64,000 nucleotides of DNA. Source: Liquidambar formosana (taxonomy: Eukaryota > Streptophyta > Magnoliopsida > Saxifragales > Altingiaceae). Below, piece after piece: positions 11,155 through 22,389 of the stretch; position 1 is the stretch's first letter; each line of letters starts with the position of its first letter. A model generated the notes under the pieces. The model did not search any database. It was not told the DNA's origin and saw nothing but the letters and a program-made list of their open reading frames with translations. The position numbers and the translations under genes were made by a program. The DNA lies in assembly GCA_039720395.1 (NCBI GenBank), contig CM077829.1, forward strand, positions 26,807,842 through 26,871,841, given 5' to 3'.

Positions 11155-11804
11155 AGTGCTTATGCCTAAAAAAGATGGGAAAGTGCGAATGTGTGTGGAC
11201 TTCCGTGACCTTAATGCTACGAGCCTTAAGGACGATTTCCCTCTACCGTATATCGATGTGTTGGTGGACAGTACAGCAGGCCACGCTCTTCTCTCCTTCA
11301 TGGATGGATTTTCCGGTTACAACCAGATAAAGATGGCGCCTCGAGACATGGAAAAGATGGCTTTTATCATGCAGTGGGGCACGTAATGCTACAAGGTAAT
11401 GCCTTTTGGCTTGAGAAACACCGGGGCTACTTACCAAAGAGCTGCTACGACCCTATTGCATGATATGATCCATAAAGAAGTAGAAGGTGTATGTGGACGA
11501 CATGATAGTCAAATCTGTAGACCGAGAAGGACATTTCGTGGCATTGGAGAAGTTCCTAGGAAGTGTGCCTTTGGAGTCACCATAGGAAAGTTGCTAGGTT
11601 TCATGATCACTCAGAGGAGAATTGAAGTTGATCTAGGGAAGATAAAAGCTATCACGAAGATGGAGCTACCAAGAACTGAAAAGCAGATCTGGGGTTTTCT
11701 AGGGAGAGTTCAATACATAAGCCGATTTATCACCTAATCTGACTATGGTGTGCGAGCCGATTTTCAAGCTACTTAAGAAAGGCGTTCCTAAGGAATGGAA
11801 TGAG
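11155..11804 (+). pseudogene. Gypsy reverse transcriptase fragment of element C
   Basis: Starts VLMPKKDGKVRMCVDFRDLN, where the insertion of B cuts the gene, then FMDGFSGYNQIKMAP and MPFGLRNTGATYQRAATTLL. A TAA stop interrupts at about 11385. A frameshift follows HKEVE. The catalytic YVDD box is preserved in the shifted frame at 11490-11501. A deletion removes part of the thumb before KCAFGVT, and further stops follow FLGRVQYISRFI. The enzyme would copy element RNA into DNA; this copy is dead. The last codons before 11810 join in frame to RNase H at 14708 once the solo LTR is removed. Confidence 0.9.
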
Positions 11805-12511
11805 GATGGTGTCACACCCCATTTTTGCCACCTTAGCTAGGGTTTGTCATTTCATGTGTCTTTTTGTTTCCTTTTTGAGTCTAGTCTTTTGCATTGAGTT
11901 TCTAGGGTCCTAAGGATGATGTGTATGAATTTTGGGTCGATTTGGAGTTGATCTTAAGGGTTAATAACTTTTGTGACCTGAGGGGCATAATCGTCTTTTT
12001 GGTCACAAACTTTCCATTTGACCTTGAAATGATCTCCAAGTTGCCAATTAGAGTTCATATGGATGCATTTGAGGTATTTATGGGTTCAATTCGATGAATT
12101 GATGGTTCGGGATTAGAATGGCTCAACACGGCTCAGGTTGGTTAAGAGACCTATTTCGGGTTAGCTCGAATTGGCTCATGATTTTCACTCTATGACTACT
12201 CATTTGAACTTGATTAGTCTTAATTTCATCCCTAAATGTGTTTAGGGAGGTTGAATTTTGAATTGGAAAGCATTCGGTGCGACCCTATGTGCATACCTAA
12301 GCTAAGCGATGGTGAGGCATAGCGGTTAACCGCCTTGTAGGACCCAACCATGCAATCATGGCTAGGGTTTCTTGCCCTCAAGTGACTCAAATTACATTCC
12401 CCTTCGAAACACGGTCGTTTTGGCTTTCGTTTCGTCAAAATCGGAGTTGATTTGAGCCCTGAAACACATTTGGAAGTCAAAGGGGTCAAATATGGGCATA
12501 AGCTGATAGGG

Positions 12512-12594
12512 CCTCGGGTGACCACCCAGGCCTAGACAGCTAGCCGCCTGGGCCCAGGTGGCTAGCCACCCAGCCCCAGATGGTCACTCGAGCC
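12512..12594. promoter_or_regulatory. 80-bp palindromic module, copy 1 (solo LTR)
   Basis: Begins CCTCGGGTGACC and ends GGTCACTCGAG, so the ends are inverted repeats. The interior is made of alternating GGCTAGCC/GGTGGCTAGCCACC-like words that are also palindromic. It lies 185 bp upstream of the TATA box at 12779. Four related copies are listed separately. Confidence 0.7.
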
Positions 12595-12778
12595 TCTTTC
12601 CTTTTTTGAGTGTTGACGCGGCTCCCTTCCTATTTCCTCAGATTTGCTCGCCTCTAGCTGCCATTTAACCCTATTTTCAGCTCTATTTGACCTACTTGAG
12701 CCCCAAGGGAACCTCTAAAAGCCCTTGGATCAATACCTAGGGTTTTAATTCCAACCATTGAGGGTTTTCCCTCAAACC

Positions 12779-12787
12779 CTATAAATA
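12779..12787 (+). promoter_or_regulatory. TATA box of the solo LTR
   Basis: CTATAAATA, followed about 35 bp downstream by a purine-rich leader; position in the LTR matches 24688 in the 3' LTR of C. Confidence 0.6.
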
Positions 12788-14707
12788 CCCCCTTATACTT
12801 CAGCAATAGGGGAGGCAATTTCTGAAGTGGGAGGCATGTGTGAGACTTGGAGGCTATGACAGCCATCCTTAGGGTAGTTTAACCTAAACTTTAAGTGAGA
12901 GAGTGAGAGAGAGAGCTTAAAGGAAGGCTGGAGTTTGGCTTGAAGGCTTGAAGGAAGGAATTCCCAGCAGTGCATAAGAGAAGGAGGACTCTCTACAGCA
13001 GCAACCATAGGTATACCCTTTCTTCTCCCTTTCACTCTTTTAAAGTTAAGGTTTTGCATAGAATAGCATGATTTGAGGTCAAAGCATATGTTTTTATCAT
13101 GTTTTCCTGTTTCTATTAGCTAGTATGCATGTTTAGGATGATATTCATGGGCTGTTTAGTATGCTAGAATGTTATTCCATGCAATTTACTGCATGTTTGG
13201 GATTCTAGGGCTTCCTTAGTGCTGAAATTGGTTTTCTGCATGAAGTAACTCTTTTACATATTAAAGCTTATGATTTTATCATATTTTGCTGTTTCTATTA
13301 GCTAGTATGCATATCTAGGATGATATTCATCGGCTGTTTAGTATGCTAGCGTGTTATTCCATGTGATTTTATGCACCATTGTGATTCTCGGGTTTTTATC
13401 ATCCTTGTGTTGATTTGGTTGCATATAGCATGATAGCTTAGGGTTTTTCTTTGTTTCTTCTTCATAGTTGCTGAATGTGTGCTGCATATTAGATAACTAT
13501 GATGTTTTTGCATTCATATTAGTTGATTTTAGGGTCTTTTTGCATATCATTGCACATAAGGCTGGATTAGGGTTTAGTTAGCTTATGATTCATGTTATTT
13601 GCATGATTTATGGTTGATTTTAAGCCTTACTTCAATTCTGTCCAAAACTGTTTAATGGCTTTAATGATGAATTGTGAGCATGTGTTAGCCTATATTTAAG
13701 CATGATAATTGCTTGGTTAGAAACTAGGTTTGTTTGTTGGTATTTTTGGTATGTTTTGCATGGAAATTGCAGGTGCTTGACAGGTACAATAGGTGCAATT
13801 ACCCCACCAATGTGGGGTGGTTATTTTGGCTATTGTGAGATGAAATCTTGCAAATAAGATAATTACCCTATGCAATAGGGTGGTTATTTTGACAGGTTGC
13901 TTTTGCTTAAGGTAAGTTGGGTATGAAGGTGCCCTAATTCACCTTTCTCTCCTTTCCTTGAAACTTTCCCTTTCTACCCTCCTAGGGTCATTCCTTAATA
14001 GAGGGGTATGGTAGACTCTATAGTGTCCTTTCATATAAAAATTGCCTTTTAAATCAAAGTTTCTATCTTTATAAAATTCCATATCTTCAAAAGAGCTTTT
14101 GAGAATCATTCATTTTTGGAAACTTACCATGTTTCTTATGAAAGGAAACTTAGGGTTTACTATAGGCCTTTATTAGGTTATAACCCTATTCCCTTTCGAA
14201 CTACGTAGACTTTGATCTATGTATTTCCATACATGGTACGTAGGCGCTCTTCGTGAGGTTCAAGTCCGCCTTAGGATACTAAGTATCCTAGGTTTTCTTT
14301 CTCCTTTTTCTCTTTTATATTTCTCTTTGATTTATTTGCTTATATGGATGAATGAATAGATGATATGCATGCTGTCGTGTGATGATAATTGTTAATTGAT
14401 GTGTGATTAAGACTTTGATTTAGCCCAATTAAATTAAGAGACCGTTTAGGGTGATATGGGTGCCTATAGGCTTTGCCTAGAACCTTCCCATATCATAACT
14501 TAGCCTCCAAATCCACTATCATTGGTTTCCAAAAGATCTTTTGCCTTACCATTTTTAAACATGGAGTCATAGTTTTGTTTTCCTAAAACAAAACTAGTTT
14601 TTTTAGGGTTTTCCTTGTTTCCTTTAAAAAATAAGGTGGCAACTCCTTTTCCTTTTTCAAAACCATTTTCTTTTGCAATCCTTGTGGGCCATTTTCCGGG
14701 GTCCACA

Positions 14708-15180
14708 GATGGTCAAGAAGCCTTTGAGACCATTAAAAGATATCTGAGCAATCCCCCAATCTTGGTTCCCCCACGGCAAGGTGAACCGTTACTATTATAC
14801 TTAATGGTTACTAAAACCGCGACGGGAGCCATGTTAGCTTAATACCTTGAAGGGTCGAAAAAGGAAAATGCCATCTACTACTTGAGCAAGAAAATGACAG
14901 ATTATGAAGTAAAGTACAATGCACTAGAAAAGGCTTGCGTAGCATTGGTGTAGGCCACCCAAAAACTCCGCTATTACATGATGTCTTTTGAAGTCCTGCT
15001 GATAAGTCGATTGGATCCTTTGAAGTATTTGCTAGAAAAACCAGTCCTATCGTATAGGAACGGCTCATTGGTCGCTTTTCCTCAATGAGTTTGACATAAA
15101 GTACTTGGCACAGAAGTCCATCAAAAGAAGCGTCGTTGCAGACCACTTGGCAAGTTGCCCTGTGTCATCATCAACCTAAT
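14708..15180 (+). pseudogene. Gypsy RNase H domain of element C (broken)
   Basis: Continues the RT: QEAFETIKRYLSNPPILVPP, then GEPLLLYLMVTKTATGAMLA, a stop, YLEGSKKENAIYYLSKKMTD, YNALEKACVALV, another stop, then LRYYMMSFEVLLISRLDPL and KYLLEKPVLS. It then goes out of frame, with the recognisable tail (DIKYLAQKSIKR) in another frame. This is the connection/RNase H part that removes element RNA during reverse transcription. At least two stops and one frameshift make it non-functional. Confidence 0.85.
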
Positions 15181-15236
15181 TCAATGACGAGTTCCCCAAC
15201 GAAGACATCCTTGAAATCAGGAAGAAGATTTAAAGA

Positions 15237-15689
15237 GTTTACTTCGACGGAGCTGCAAACAAAAGAGGTTATGGAATAGGAGTGCTACTAGTTTCGCCCG
15301 AAGTAGCCTTCATGCCTTTAGCAGTCAAATTGGGGTTCGAAGCTACCAATAACATTGCAGAATATGAGGCCTGCATCTTAGCATTGGAAGCTGCGTTAGA
15401 GTTAGGAATAAAGGAACTGGAGGTGTTTGGGGATTCAGCATTGATCATCTATCAGATAAAAGGGGAGTGGAAAACTCGCAACGAGAAGCTGTTGCCATAT
15501 CACGCCTATTTGGAAGCATTGACCAAAGAGTTTGTAGAGATCGAGTTCAATTACCTGTCAAGAAACAAGAATCAGTTTGCTGATGCCCTAGCAACTCTAG
15601 TTTCGATTGTGGAGATACCAGAAGGAGGAAGTGTGAAACCACTCGTAATCGAATGCAGAGAGAAACCTATTTATTGTTGTTCCATTTGA
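15237..15689 (+). pseudogene. Second, archaeal-like RNase H of the Tat lineage
   Basis: An open frame of about 150 codons beginning VYFDGAANKRGYGIG after an upstream TAA at 15231. Four acidic residues expected for RNase H catalysis are visible: D in YFDGA, E in NIAEYEACI, D in VFGDSALII and D in QFADALA. A second RNase H between RNase H and integrase is characteristic of Tat-type gypsy elements. This is the best preserved part of pol, but it has no start of its own and depends on a broken polyprotein upstream, so I call it a pseudogene fragment. Confidence 0.85.
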
Positions 15690-15699
15690 GAAGGGGAAG

Positions 15700-16965
15700 T
15701 AATAGATAATCACCCCTGGTTTTATGACATAAGGAGGTTCATCGAAGAAAGGGAATATCCAGAGGAAGCATCTCGTGTGGACAGATGAACACTAAGAAGA
15801 TTGGCAAGCCATTACGTGGTATGCAGAGGGAAACTGTATCGAAGGTCCTACGACGAGATTCACTTGCTATGTGTCACAGAGGAAGAAGCTAGAAAACTCA
15901 TCGAAGAAATTCATTAAGGAATGGGGGCTCCGCATATGAATGGATACATGCTGGCTAAGAAAATCATGAGGCTAGGGTATTACTGGTCTACAATGGAGAG
16001 GGATTGCTATACCCATGTCAAGAAGTGTCATAAGTGTCAACGCTTCGCCAACGGACAACACTTGCCCTCCATGCCCTTAACAAGTATGTCAACTCCTGGG
16101 CCGTTTGCAGTATAAGGAATAGATATCATTGGGCAGATTAAGTTGAAGGCTTCCAATGGACACGAATTACATCTTGGTAGCCATCGATTACTTCACCAAG
16201 TGGGGTAGAAGCAGCTTCCTTTAAGGTTTTGAATGCCAAAAAGGTGGCGCAGTTCATACAGCTCAACATTATCTATAGATATGGGATACCACATGAGGTT
16301 ATTTCGGATAACGGTCAGCATTTTCAGAAGGAAACTAAAGAACTCTTGTAGAAGTATAAGATCATTCATCACTTGTCATCTCCGTATCGCCCACAGACTA
16401 ATGGTGCAGTAGAAGCCGCCAACAAGAATATCAAGAAGATACTATAGAAAACGGCGGACACGTACACTGATTGGCATGAGAAACTACTATTGGCATTATA
16501 GGGGTACAGAACATCAGTCAGATCATCAACAAGGGCTACGCCGTATGCTTTAGTGTATGGGATGGAGGCCGTTCTACCAGAGGAATTAGAAGTTCCTTCG
16601 CTAAAGGTTACTATAGAAAGCCAACTGGTAGAGGTGGATTGGATCAAAGGTTGTTATGATGAGTTGGCGCTATTAGATGAAAGACGATTGGGGGCTCTGT
16701 ACCACATACAGGGATATCAGAGAAGAGTCGCAAAGGCGTTCAACAAACATGTCAAAGACAGGGGCTTAAAGAAAAGGGGATTTGGTATTGAAAGAGATCC
16801 GAGCTCCAATTTTTGATCCACGAGGAAAGTTTGAACCCAGTTGGGGTGGCCCGTACGTCATCAAGGAGATATTGCCAACAGGGGCTATTTGACTTATGGA
16901 CTTGGATGAGATCGAGTTCACTCGTCCTACCAATTTGGATCAATTAAAGAAGTATTATGTATAAG
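15700..16965 (+). pseudogene. Gypsy integrase of element C (broken)
   Basis: The zinc-binding module is visible as two histidines (EIH, a stop, then GAPHMNG) and CHKC in KKCHKCQRFANGQ near 16020-16050. The DDE core is scattered over frames: D in GIDIIGQI near 16120, DNGQHFQKE near 16310, and E in NGAVEAANKNIKK near 16400. The tail continues YGMEAVLPEELEVPSLKV near 16555 and on to about 16965. The enzyme would insert element DNA into the genome. At least six stops or frameshifts are visible. Confidence 0.85.
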
Positions 16966-17220
16966 GCCTGCTAGGTTGAAAACCTGTAAGAGCGGCCTAG
17001 GTAAAAGTTAAGGCATTTGAACTACGAAGACCTGATTCCCCAAAAAGAAAAAAGAAAGAGAAAAAAGAAACAAAAAAAAAAGGAAAAAAGAAGAAGAAAG
17101 AGAAAGAAAAAGAGAGAAAAAGAAAAAAAAAAAGAGAGAAAATGGGGATACGTAGGCAACCCACAAAGTTACTTTGGGTGCGGTCCAAACAATACCATCA
17201 CAACAAACTCTCAAAAGTAA
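16966..17220 (+). other. 3' untranslated part of element C with an A/G-rich tract
   Basis: Begins with a block also found in element E (GCTAGGTTGAAAACCTGTAA here; compare 39870). The word GAACTACGAAGACCTGATTC near 17018 is separated from GGGGATACGTAGGCAACCC near 17142 by about 100 bases of almost pure A and G. It does not code, although the purine tract makes a lysine/arginine-rich open frame by chance. Confidence 0.6.
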
Positions 17221-17404
17221 ATTATTATTGGTAATTCATTTGAAACTAATTGATTGACATAGCAATATATTGGTGTTAAGTAAAAGAACTATCGATATGC
17301 CATAGATATTCTATTTCTTAAGTCTTCAAGTTCTCTTGAGTTTCTTCAGAGTTGTCTTGTTTGTCTTCTTTCTTTCTCTCTCAAGTCTCCTTTTCTTTCG
17401 TAAG

Positions 17405-18627
17405 TCATGGTCAGTGTGTTGCCTCCACTGCTTCAAGAATGTCTTCTCTACAAGGCCCAAGTCTCATGTCCCTAATAAGGTTATAAATTCTTTATCTACG
17501 AGAAGCCTCCCTTTCGCCCAAATCATCCTTCAACCATTTCTTATATTCTGGGCTCATCTTGAAAGGTCCTTCAATGTTGGCGATCCGAGTCAATTTCAGG
17601 TCCATAAGCCAACGAGTCCTCGCCTACTTGACCATAGAAAGATCCGACAGGTTCTACAGAGCAATAAGGTCCTATTAAGGACGGTATGGTTTGCATGGCT
17701 CCCATCTGGCAAAGAATTCTCGAGGTCCAATAGAAGGAAGTCGATCTCAGCCCTATGAGTTTGACAAAAGCACACCCTAAGGTTTGGAAAAAGCACTTGT
17801 TCTTTACATCCCCATAAAAAGACAAACCATTTGATGTTCCACCACGACATCGTTTGGAAATAACCGAACCAATCTCTTAAAGAAAATGGCCCAAGGAGTT
17901 CAATTCGGCACAGACAGAAGTGCTGGGGCTTGTATGGATTGATAGTGGTAGGAGATAGAAAATTCAAGCATTCGAGCAGCCACATTTGCAATAAAAAGGG
18001 GCTACCTCCTAAAGGTGCTTTAGGGTTGCCATGAACCTCATCTAAACCATTCAGGGTTTTAGCTAATACCAAGGGAATAATGTTATGTCGCTTGAGAAGA
18101 GGGGCAATCAATTCACATATTTGAACAGGGGCTTGAGGAGTGCTGGTGGAGATAAGAAAACGGCCAATCAAACAGAAAGCGAGGGCACGTTGAAGTTGAG
18201 AGGTGAAAATTAGAGTACCTTTGCTATCGTAAGCTAAGAAAGAGGTTGCTAACTTCATTAAGTCCACCATATGATCCTTTACAAAGATCGTTACATCCTT
18301 CTGAGGAATGCCAAGAAAGTCTGAGAAAGAAGTAAGGTAATTCGAGCGATGTGTAGGAAGGATGAATGGCCCTGCGGGTGAAACTCCAAACAAAGCATAG
18401 AATTCCTCTATAGTTGGGCATAATTCTTCATAATTGAATCAAAATACATGGATGTGAGGATCCCAGAAATACATAGCAGTAGTGAGAAGAGTCGTTTCAA
18501 GCTTCATATACCTTATAGAGAGCAACGGTTCCAAGCCAAAGCACTTAAACTCAATTTTGTCTTTAGGCAGCCATGACTGCCAAAACCCTTTTAAGAACCC
18601 ATCCAAGGCTTCCATAATTATTGTCAA
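17405..18627 (-). pseudogene. Antisense DUF7745-like gene in element C (disrupted)
   Basis: A minus-strand frame starting at 18627 (or the second ATG at 18615, MEALDGFLKGFWQSWLP) runs to 17596. Its single in-frame TGA at 18439-18441 falls where CGA (Arg) is likely, a typical CpG decay. After that stop it reads FNYEELCPTIEEFYALFGV. Past 17596 the recognisable tail MSPEYKKWLKDDLGERE continues in another frame to about 17405. The pattern (TIEEF.ALLG near the N-terminus, a long helical middle, a K/R/E-rich end) is what I recall of the plant DUF7745 family, often found in retroelements; that assignment is from memory and moderate. Its role is unknown. An 80-bp palindromic module lies 130 bp upstream of the start. 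Confidence 0.6.
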
Positions 18628-18758
18628 TAAAAATAAGTGAGCTAGAAGGCTTCCCTCATGTGTTTTTGTAGGGAAAAAGTCATAAATTCGAGTCCTAAAA
18701 GGAGTGGAATCGTCAAAATAGCAAAAATCCTGAAAAATCGCAAAAAAAATGCGTCAAC

Positions 18759-18838
18759 CTCGGGTAACCATCCGAGGCTGGACGGTCAGCCGTCTAGGCC
18801 CAGATGGCTAACCGTCCGAGGCTAGATGGTCACCCGAG
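18759..18838. promoter_or_regulatory. 80-bp palindromic module, copy 2 (upstream of the antisense DUF7745-like gene)
   Basis: Starts CTCGGGTAACC and ends GGTCACCCGAG, with GGCTGGACGGTCAGCCGTC near its centre. It is exactly as long as the copy in the 3' LTR (24421-24500) and nearly identical to it in the left half. It is 130-140 bp upstream of the antisense start codon. Confidence 0.75.
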
Positions 18839-19684
18839 GCTCCGCCTTGTTTTGCCTTATTTCACTCAGTTTTGCCTATTTTCGCTTTCGGATGGCCTTT
18901 TTAGGCCGTTTTAACTCTTGTAAGCTCACACTAACTCAAATTTTCATAAGAAAGGCATCACAACATCATTATAATAGGTTTTAAGAAGCACCACAAGTAT
19001 CCATACTAAGGGTTAAGAAAGTAGTTCAAAGGTTGCAATTATAGAACACAGCATAAAATGCAAAAAGATAGCCATTGTTTCATTGTTTTTACAATCCCAA
19101 CGAAGAAGTAAGTGAACTCAATGAGTCCCAGAGCTTCTTTTTCAGCTTGGCTTAGCTCCGTCACGACCCCCATGAGGTGCTCTAGGAGGGTGCATTGATG
19201 GTAGCAGTTGCACTGACGAAGTCTGTTGCAAAGAAACTAAGTATGAGAATAGGGTGGGTTGAAAACCTCAATTAAGAACTTTAAATGGGTTGAACACTTA
19301 CCGTGGCATCCAAACGGGCTTCCACCATGGATTTGGCTAAGCTCATCCTCACAAGGTCACACCTCAAGCCCTCGCTAAGATCAATGAATTCTTGGGCATA
19401 TGCCGCAGGCACCTAGAATAATCAATAAGATTAAATTGAAGGTAACATCGAAAAAAGAAATACCTATAAAGAGAACTCACCTGTTCTCAACTTGGGTCGA
19501 TCCTAGGGGATTCATCAAAAGGGGGATGGGTGATGGAAGTCTTGACAAAGTTCGACCCTCAGCACAAATCTATGGACTAATTAAGTCGAGGCAAGGGCAG
19601 TGACCGATTTTCCTCCATTTCATCTTCTTCAGAACCATGAATCACCCCCGTACCTGAGCCCACTATCGAGCTATGCCCTTTTGC
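18839..19684. other. Spacer between the two antisense genes
   Basis: I see no conserved coding frame. It would hold the 3' end of the PMD gene transcript and the upstream region of the DUF7745-like gene. Confidence 0.35.
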
Positions 19685-21776
19685 TCATTGACCTTGCAAA
19701 TGTTCACCTATTAAATAAAGTCTCTATCAAAAGAAAAGGCTAGGAAAGCGTCAAAGACTCACCCCTTGAGGAGGGAGGCCTGTCACCCTGGGTCTCATAA
19801 GATATTGATGGCAGAATATGTCGTACACAATGTTAGGAGAAGTGTACTCCTCCGCATCCCAACCCCTTAAAGCATCCCACAACTCCTCCCCTTCCATTAA
19901 CTTAGCATGCCTCATGTTTAGTGGTGGTGGCATTGGAGTCATAACTGCATTCACATCACCCATGACTTGTCGCAAGACTCGCTCCCCTAAGTACCAGTAC
20001 CTGCCCACAGGGCCTTCCAAAAACACCCTTTTGCCAGTCAACATTAAGCTAGGAATGCACCGCTTGGGTAGCATTGGCACCCATATCTTCCAAGGATCCC
20101 ATTTCATCTGTTCAAAAATCCAAAATGAGAAATTGGAAGTAAAAAGGAAAGAAAAGAATGGGGAGAGAATTTCACCATGTCAACTGTTAAGCTTGCTAGG
20201 TGAGCTCTAGTATAGGCATAATCATGACGGTTCGTCACCCAGAAGGACACATAAGTGGGAGAGTAATTCTTAAGGGTAGGCCATTCTATAGTTTCCTCAG
20301 CAAGAGATGGGCGACATAAGTTGAGGTACTCATAACACCAGACCTGTCAAGAGTTGACAAAAGAGTCAAAAAAGAAAAGAAAATATAAAAAAGAGTGAAA
20401 GGAAATAAAAAGGAAGTACTATTACCTCCCAAACAAAAGGCATCCCTCTAAAGTCCTTGGTAACACCGCGGGACATGTCACACATTGTTCGGTACATGGT
20501 GGCCAGAGCCCCTCCCCAATTGAATTTCCTAATCTTACCAACATCTTCCATGCTTGCAAGGAGACTCAAAGGGGCTAGGTCGCCCGTACCAACAAAGAAT
20601 GTGCAGGAAATCATGTAAAGAAGGAATGCCCTTGTAATGCAATCGGGGCTCGCACCCGCGCTCTCCCTTTGCTTTGCAAATTTGTTAAAAAGCCAGGTGC
20701 AGCGCACCGCTTTCTTGATTACCTCAACTTCCATTCCAAGGTAAGCTAGGAGATAATCCTCATCCGTGGATGCCTCTTCATAGAATTCCAAGCTCTTGCC
20801 TTTAATGCTCAAGCCCATGATCATGGGAAAGTCCTTGGGGGTTAAAGTCATCTCCCCAAAGTCGAAGTGGAATGTGTTGGTGGGGTCCCACCATAATTCA
20901 GACAAGGCTAGCAAGGCTTGCCTATTGCATTGATCGTTCCATAAGGAATCTAGGAATGGACCAAAACCGGCATTTTTGATAAGGCTCTTGGCTATAGGTT
21001 GTAAGTTTTCCATGTTCCACCACCACTCAATAAGTCCTTTTATAGAGGACCTAGTGCACATGTCCTGAAAGTTGGGCTATAGCCGTTGAAAATACCTTAA
21101 GAGTTAGTTGAGAGAACATGGAAATATTAAGATTACACTAGCAATTGGTTTCAAATTGTTTTCTAAAAGATGTCAAAAAGTTGTTTTTATTCATGAAATG
21201 AATTGCTACTGAATGTTTATGAGTTTACTTGTTCATATGCCTTAATTTGGCAAGGATTGAATACTTGTTTATCACTTGGGCATTTTATCGAACATTTGGT
21301 GGGTGACACTTCCTAAGCCTTGAAACAAAAGAATTTTGTATGATCAATCCTTGCTAAATCATAGCATATTACTCACTTGAGTGTTTATTTGTTGATATAC
21401 ATTGATTTGGTAAAGATTGAACACCTTTATTTCACTTGGGCATTTTATCGAACACTTGGTGGGTGGCATTTTTCAAGCTTTCAAATGAAAAGGATTTGTG
21501 TGTTCAATCCTTGCCAAATCAAGGGATATCACTCAAAAATACAAGGGGTATACAAAAGAAGTAAAGGGGAATGCAATTTCATCAATAGAATTGAAAGATT
21601 CAAAAGAAAAGTGTCAAGTTGAGTAAACTTACTTCTTGTTGGGAATGGAGGAATGAGAGATGCTTGTCGGGTTCAAGCAACACCATATCTTTTGGAGCAT
21701 CATAGAATGGTGCCTTGTACTTGCTTTTGACCCCATAGAATGGATACTTGGTGCTTGAGTCCTTGCTAGATGACAT
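19685..21776 (-). CDS. Antisense plant mobile domain (PMD) gene in element C, five predicted exons
   Basis: Predicted exons on the minus strand: 21776-21633 (starts MSSSKDSSTKYPFYGV), 21064-20426, 20343-20176, 20107-19763 and a tentative short exon 19723-19685 ending in TGA. All introns are GT-AG (donors GTAAGT, GTAATA, GTGAAA, GTGAGT). Every exon length is a multiple of three, and the 444-codon product has no internal stop. Exon 2 contains the PMD core (LWWDPTNTFHFDFGEMTLTP, then FPMIMGL). Exon 3 has VWCYEYLNLCRPSL. Exon 4 has WVPMLPKRCIPSLMLTGKRV and GRYWYLGERVLRQVMGD. The family (PF10536) includes MAIN and MAIL1, plant nuclear proteins involved in silencing and genome stability; PMD genes captured by gypsy elements are known. 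The intact frame contrasts with the ruined pol. The function in the element is unknown. Confidence 0.8.
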
Positions 21777-22061
21777 TATTGATGATGGAGTTGGGTTTGT
21801 GAAAAATGGGTTTGATTTGGTTTGATTTCAAAAGAAGATGTGAATTGGGTGTTTTGATTGTTAAATGGGTTTGATTTGTTGTTGTTTGATGTGAAAATGA
21901 TGTTTGGATTGAGTGTTTTTGAAATGGGAATGAGAGAATGAGAGTTAGAGAAGAGGGAATGAGAGTTTAGAGAGAGAAACTCTCTAATTTTCAAGTTAGA
22001 AGAGTGTGAGAATGAGTGTGCAAGAAATGGGTTTTATAAACCTAGATTTTTCCTTGGTGGG
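21777..22061 (-). promoter_or_regulatory. Predicted promoter and 5' untranslated region of the antisense PMD gene
   Basis: On the minus strand, TTTATAAAAC at 22031-22040 is a good TATA box. Downstream is a stretch rich in C, T and A (TCTCTCTCTAAACTCTC, CAACAACAAATC) without ATG codons near the start, as expected for a plant leader of about 230 nt before the ATG at 21776. The transcript start is predicted near 22005. Confidence 0.55.
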
Positions 22062-22140
22062 CTCGGGTAAACGACCCCCTTGGACGGTTAGCCGTCTTGC
22101 CTTGGATGGCTGACCATCTGAGGAAAGATAGTCACCCTAG
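22062..22140. promoter_or_regulatory. 80-bp palindromic module, copy 3 (directly upstream of the PMD gene TATA box)
   Basis: Starts CTCGGGTAAACGACC and ends GTCACCCTAG, with GGACGGTTAGCCGTC and GGATGGCTGACCATC inside. It is more diverged than copies 2 and 4. It ends 22-24 bp from the minus-strand TATA box at 22031-22040, much closer than in the LTRs. Confidence 0.7.
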
Positions 22141-22389
22141 CCCACTTTGCCCGTTTGCCCTGTCTCGCGTGCTCGCGACCTCTAAACTTCTCCAAATTGA
22201 CTTGGTATTCACTTTTTGAGTTATGGGATGAAGATATCCCCCAAGTTTATCAAGTTTTAATGAAATTTTGAATCTTGGGTGATTGTATTTATCCACATAA
22301 TGAGAAATTGTTATGGCTATGATAAATAGCTTTCTCATGAAATGAGCTTGGTGTTGAATAGATTGGCTTTCAAGTCTTGAAATTCAATT

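Larger units (their letters stand above)
11805..14712 (+). mobile_element. Solo LTR of the element C family, with 5-bp target duplication
   Basis: LTR 11810-14707 (2898 bp) starts TGTCACACCCC and ends GGGGTCCACA. It is flanked by GATGG at 11805-11809 and again at 14708-14712. Removing the LTR and one GATGG joins the RT-RNase H linker without a frame break, reading WNEDGQEAFE. No internal region remains, so it arose by recombination between two LTRs. It is clearly related to the 3' LTR of C (23715-26711): same ends, the same palindromic module, and the same GAACTACGTAGACTTTGATC block near 14200. A family member therefore inserted into C and then lost its body. Confidence 0.95.

Noticed and set aside
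17017..17220. Lysine/arginine-rich protein
   Set aside because: It is a frame through an A/G tract in the 3' untranslated part of element C; the matching tract in element E does not keep the frame.
19818..20210. Plus-strand ORF of 130 codons
   Set aside because: It is the shadow of PMD exon 4 on the opposite strand.
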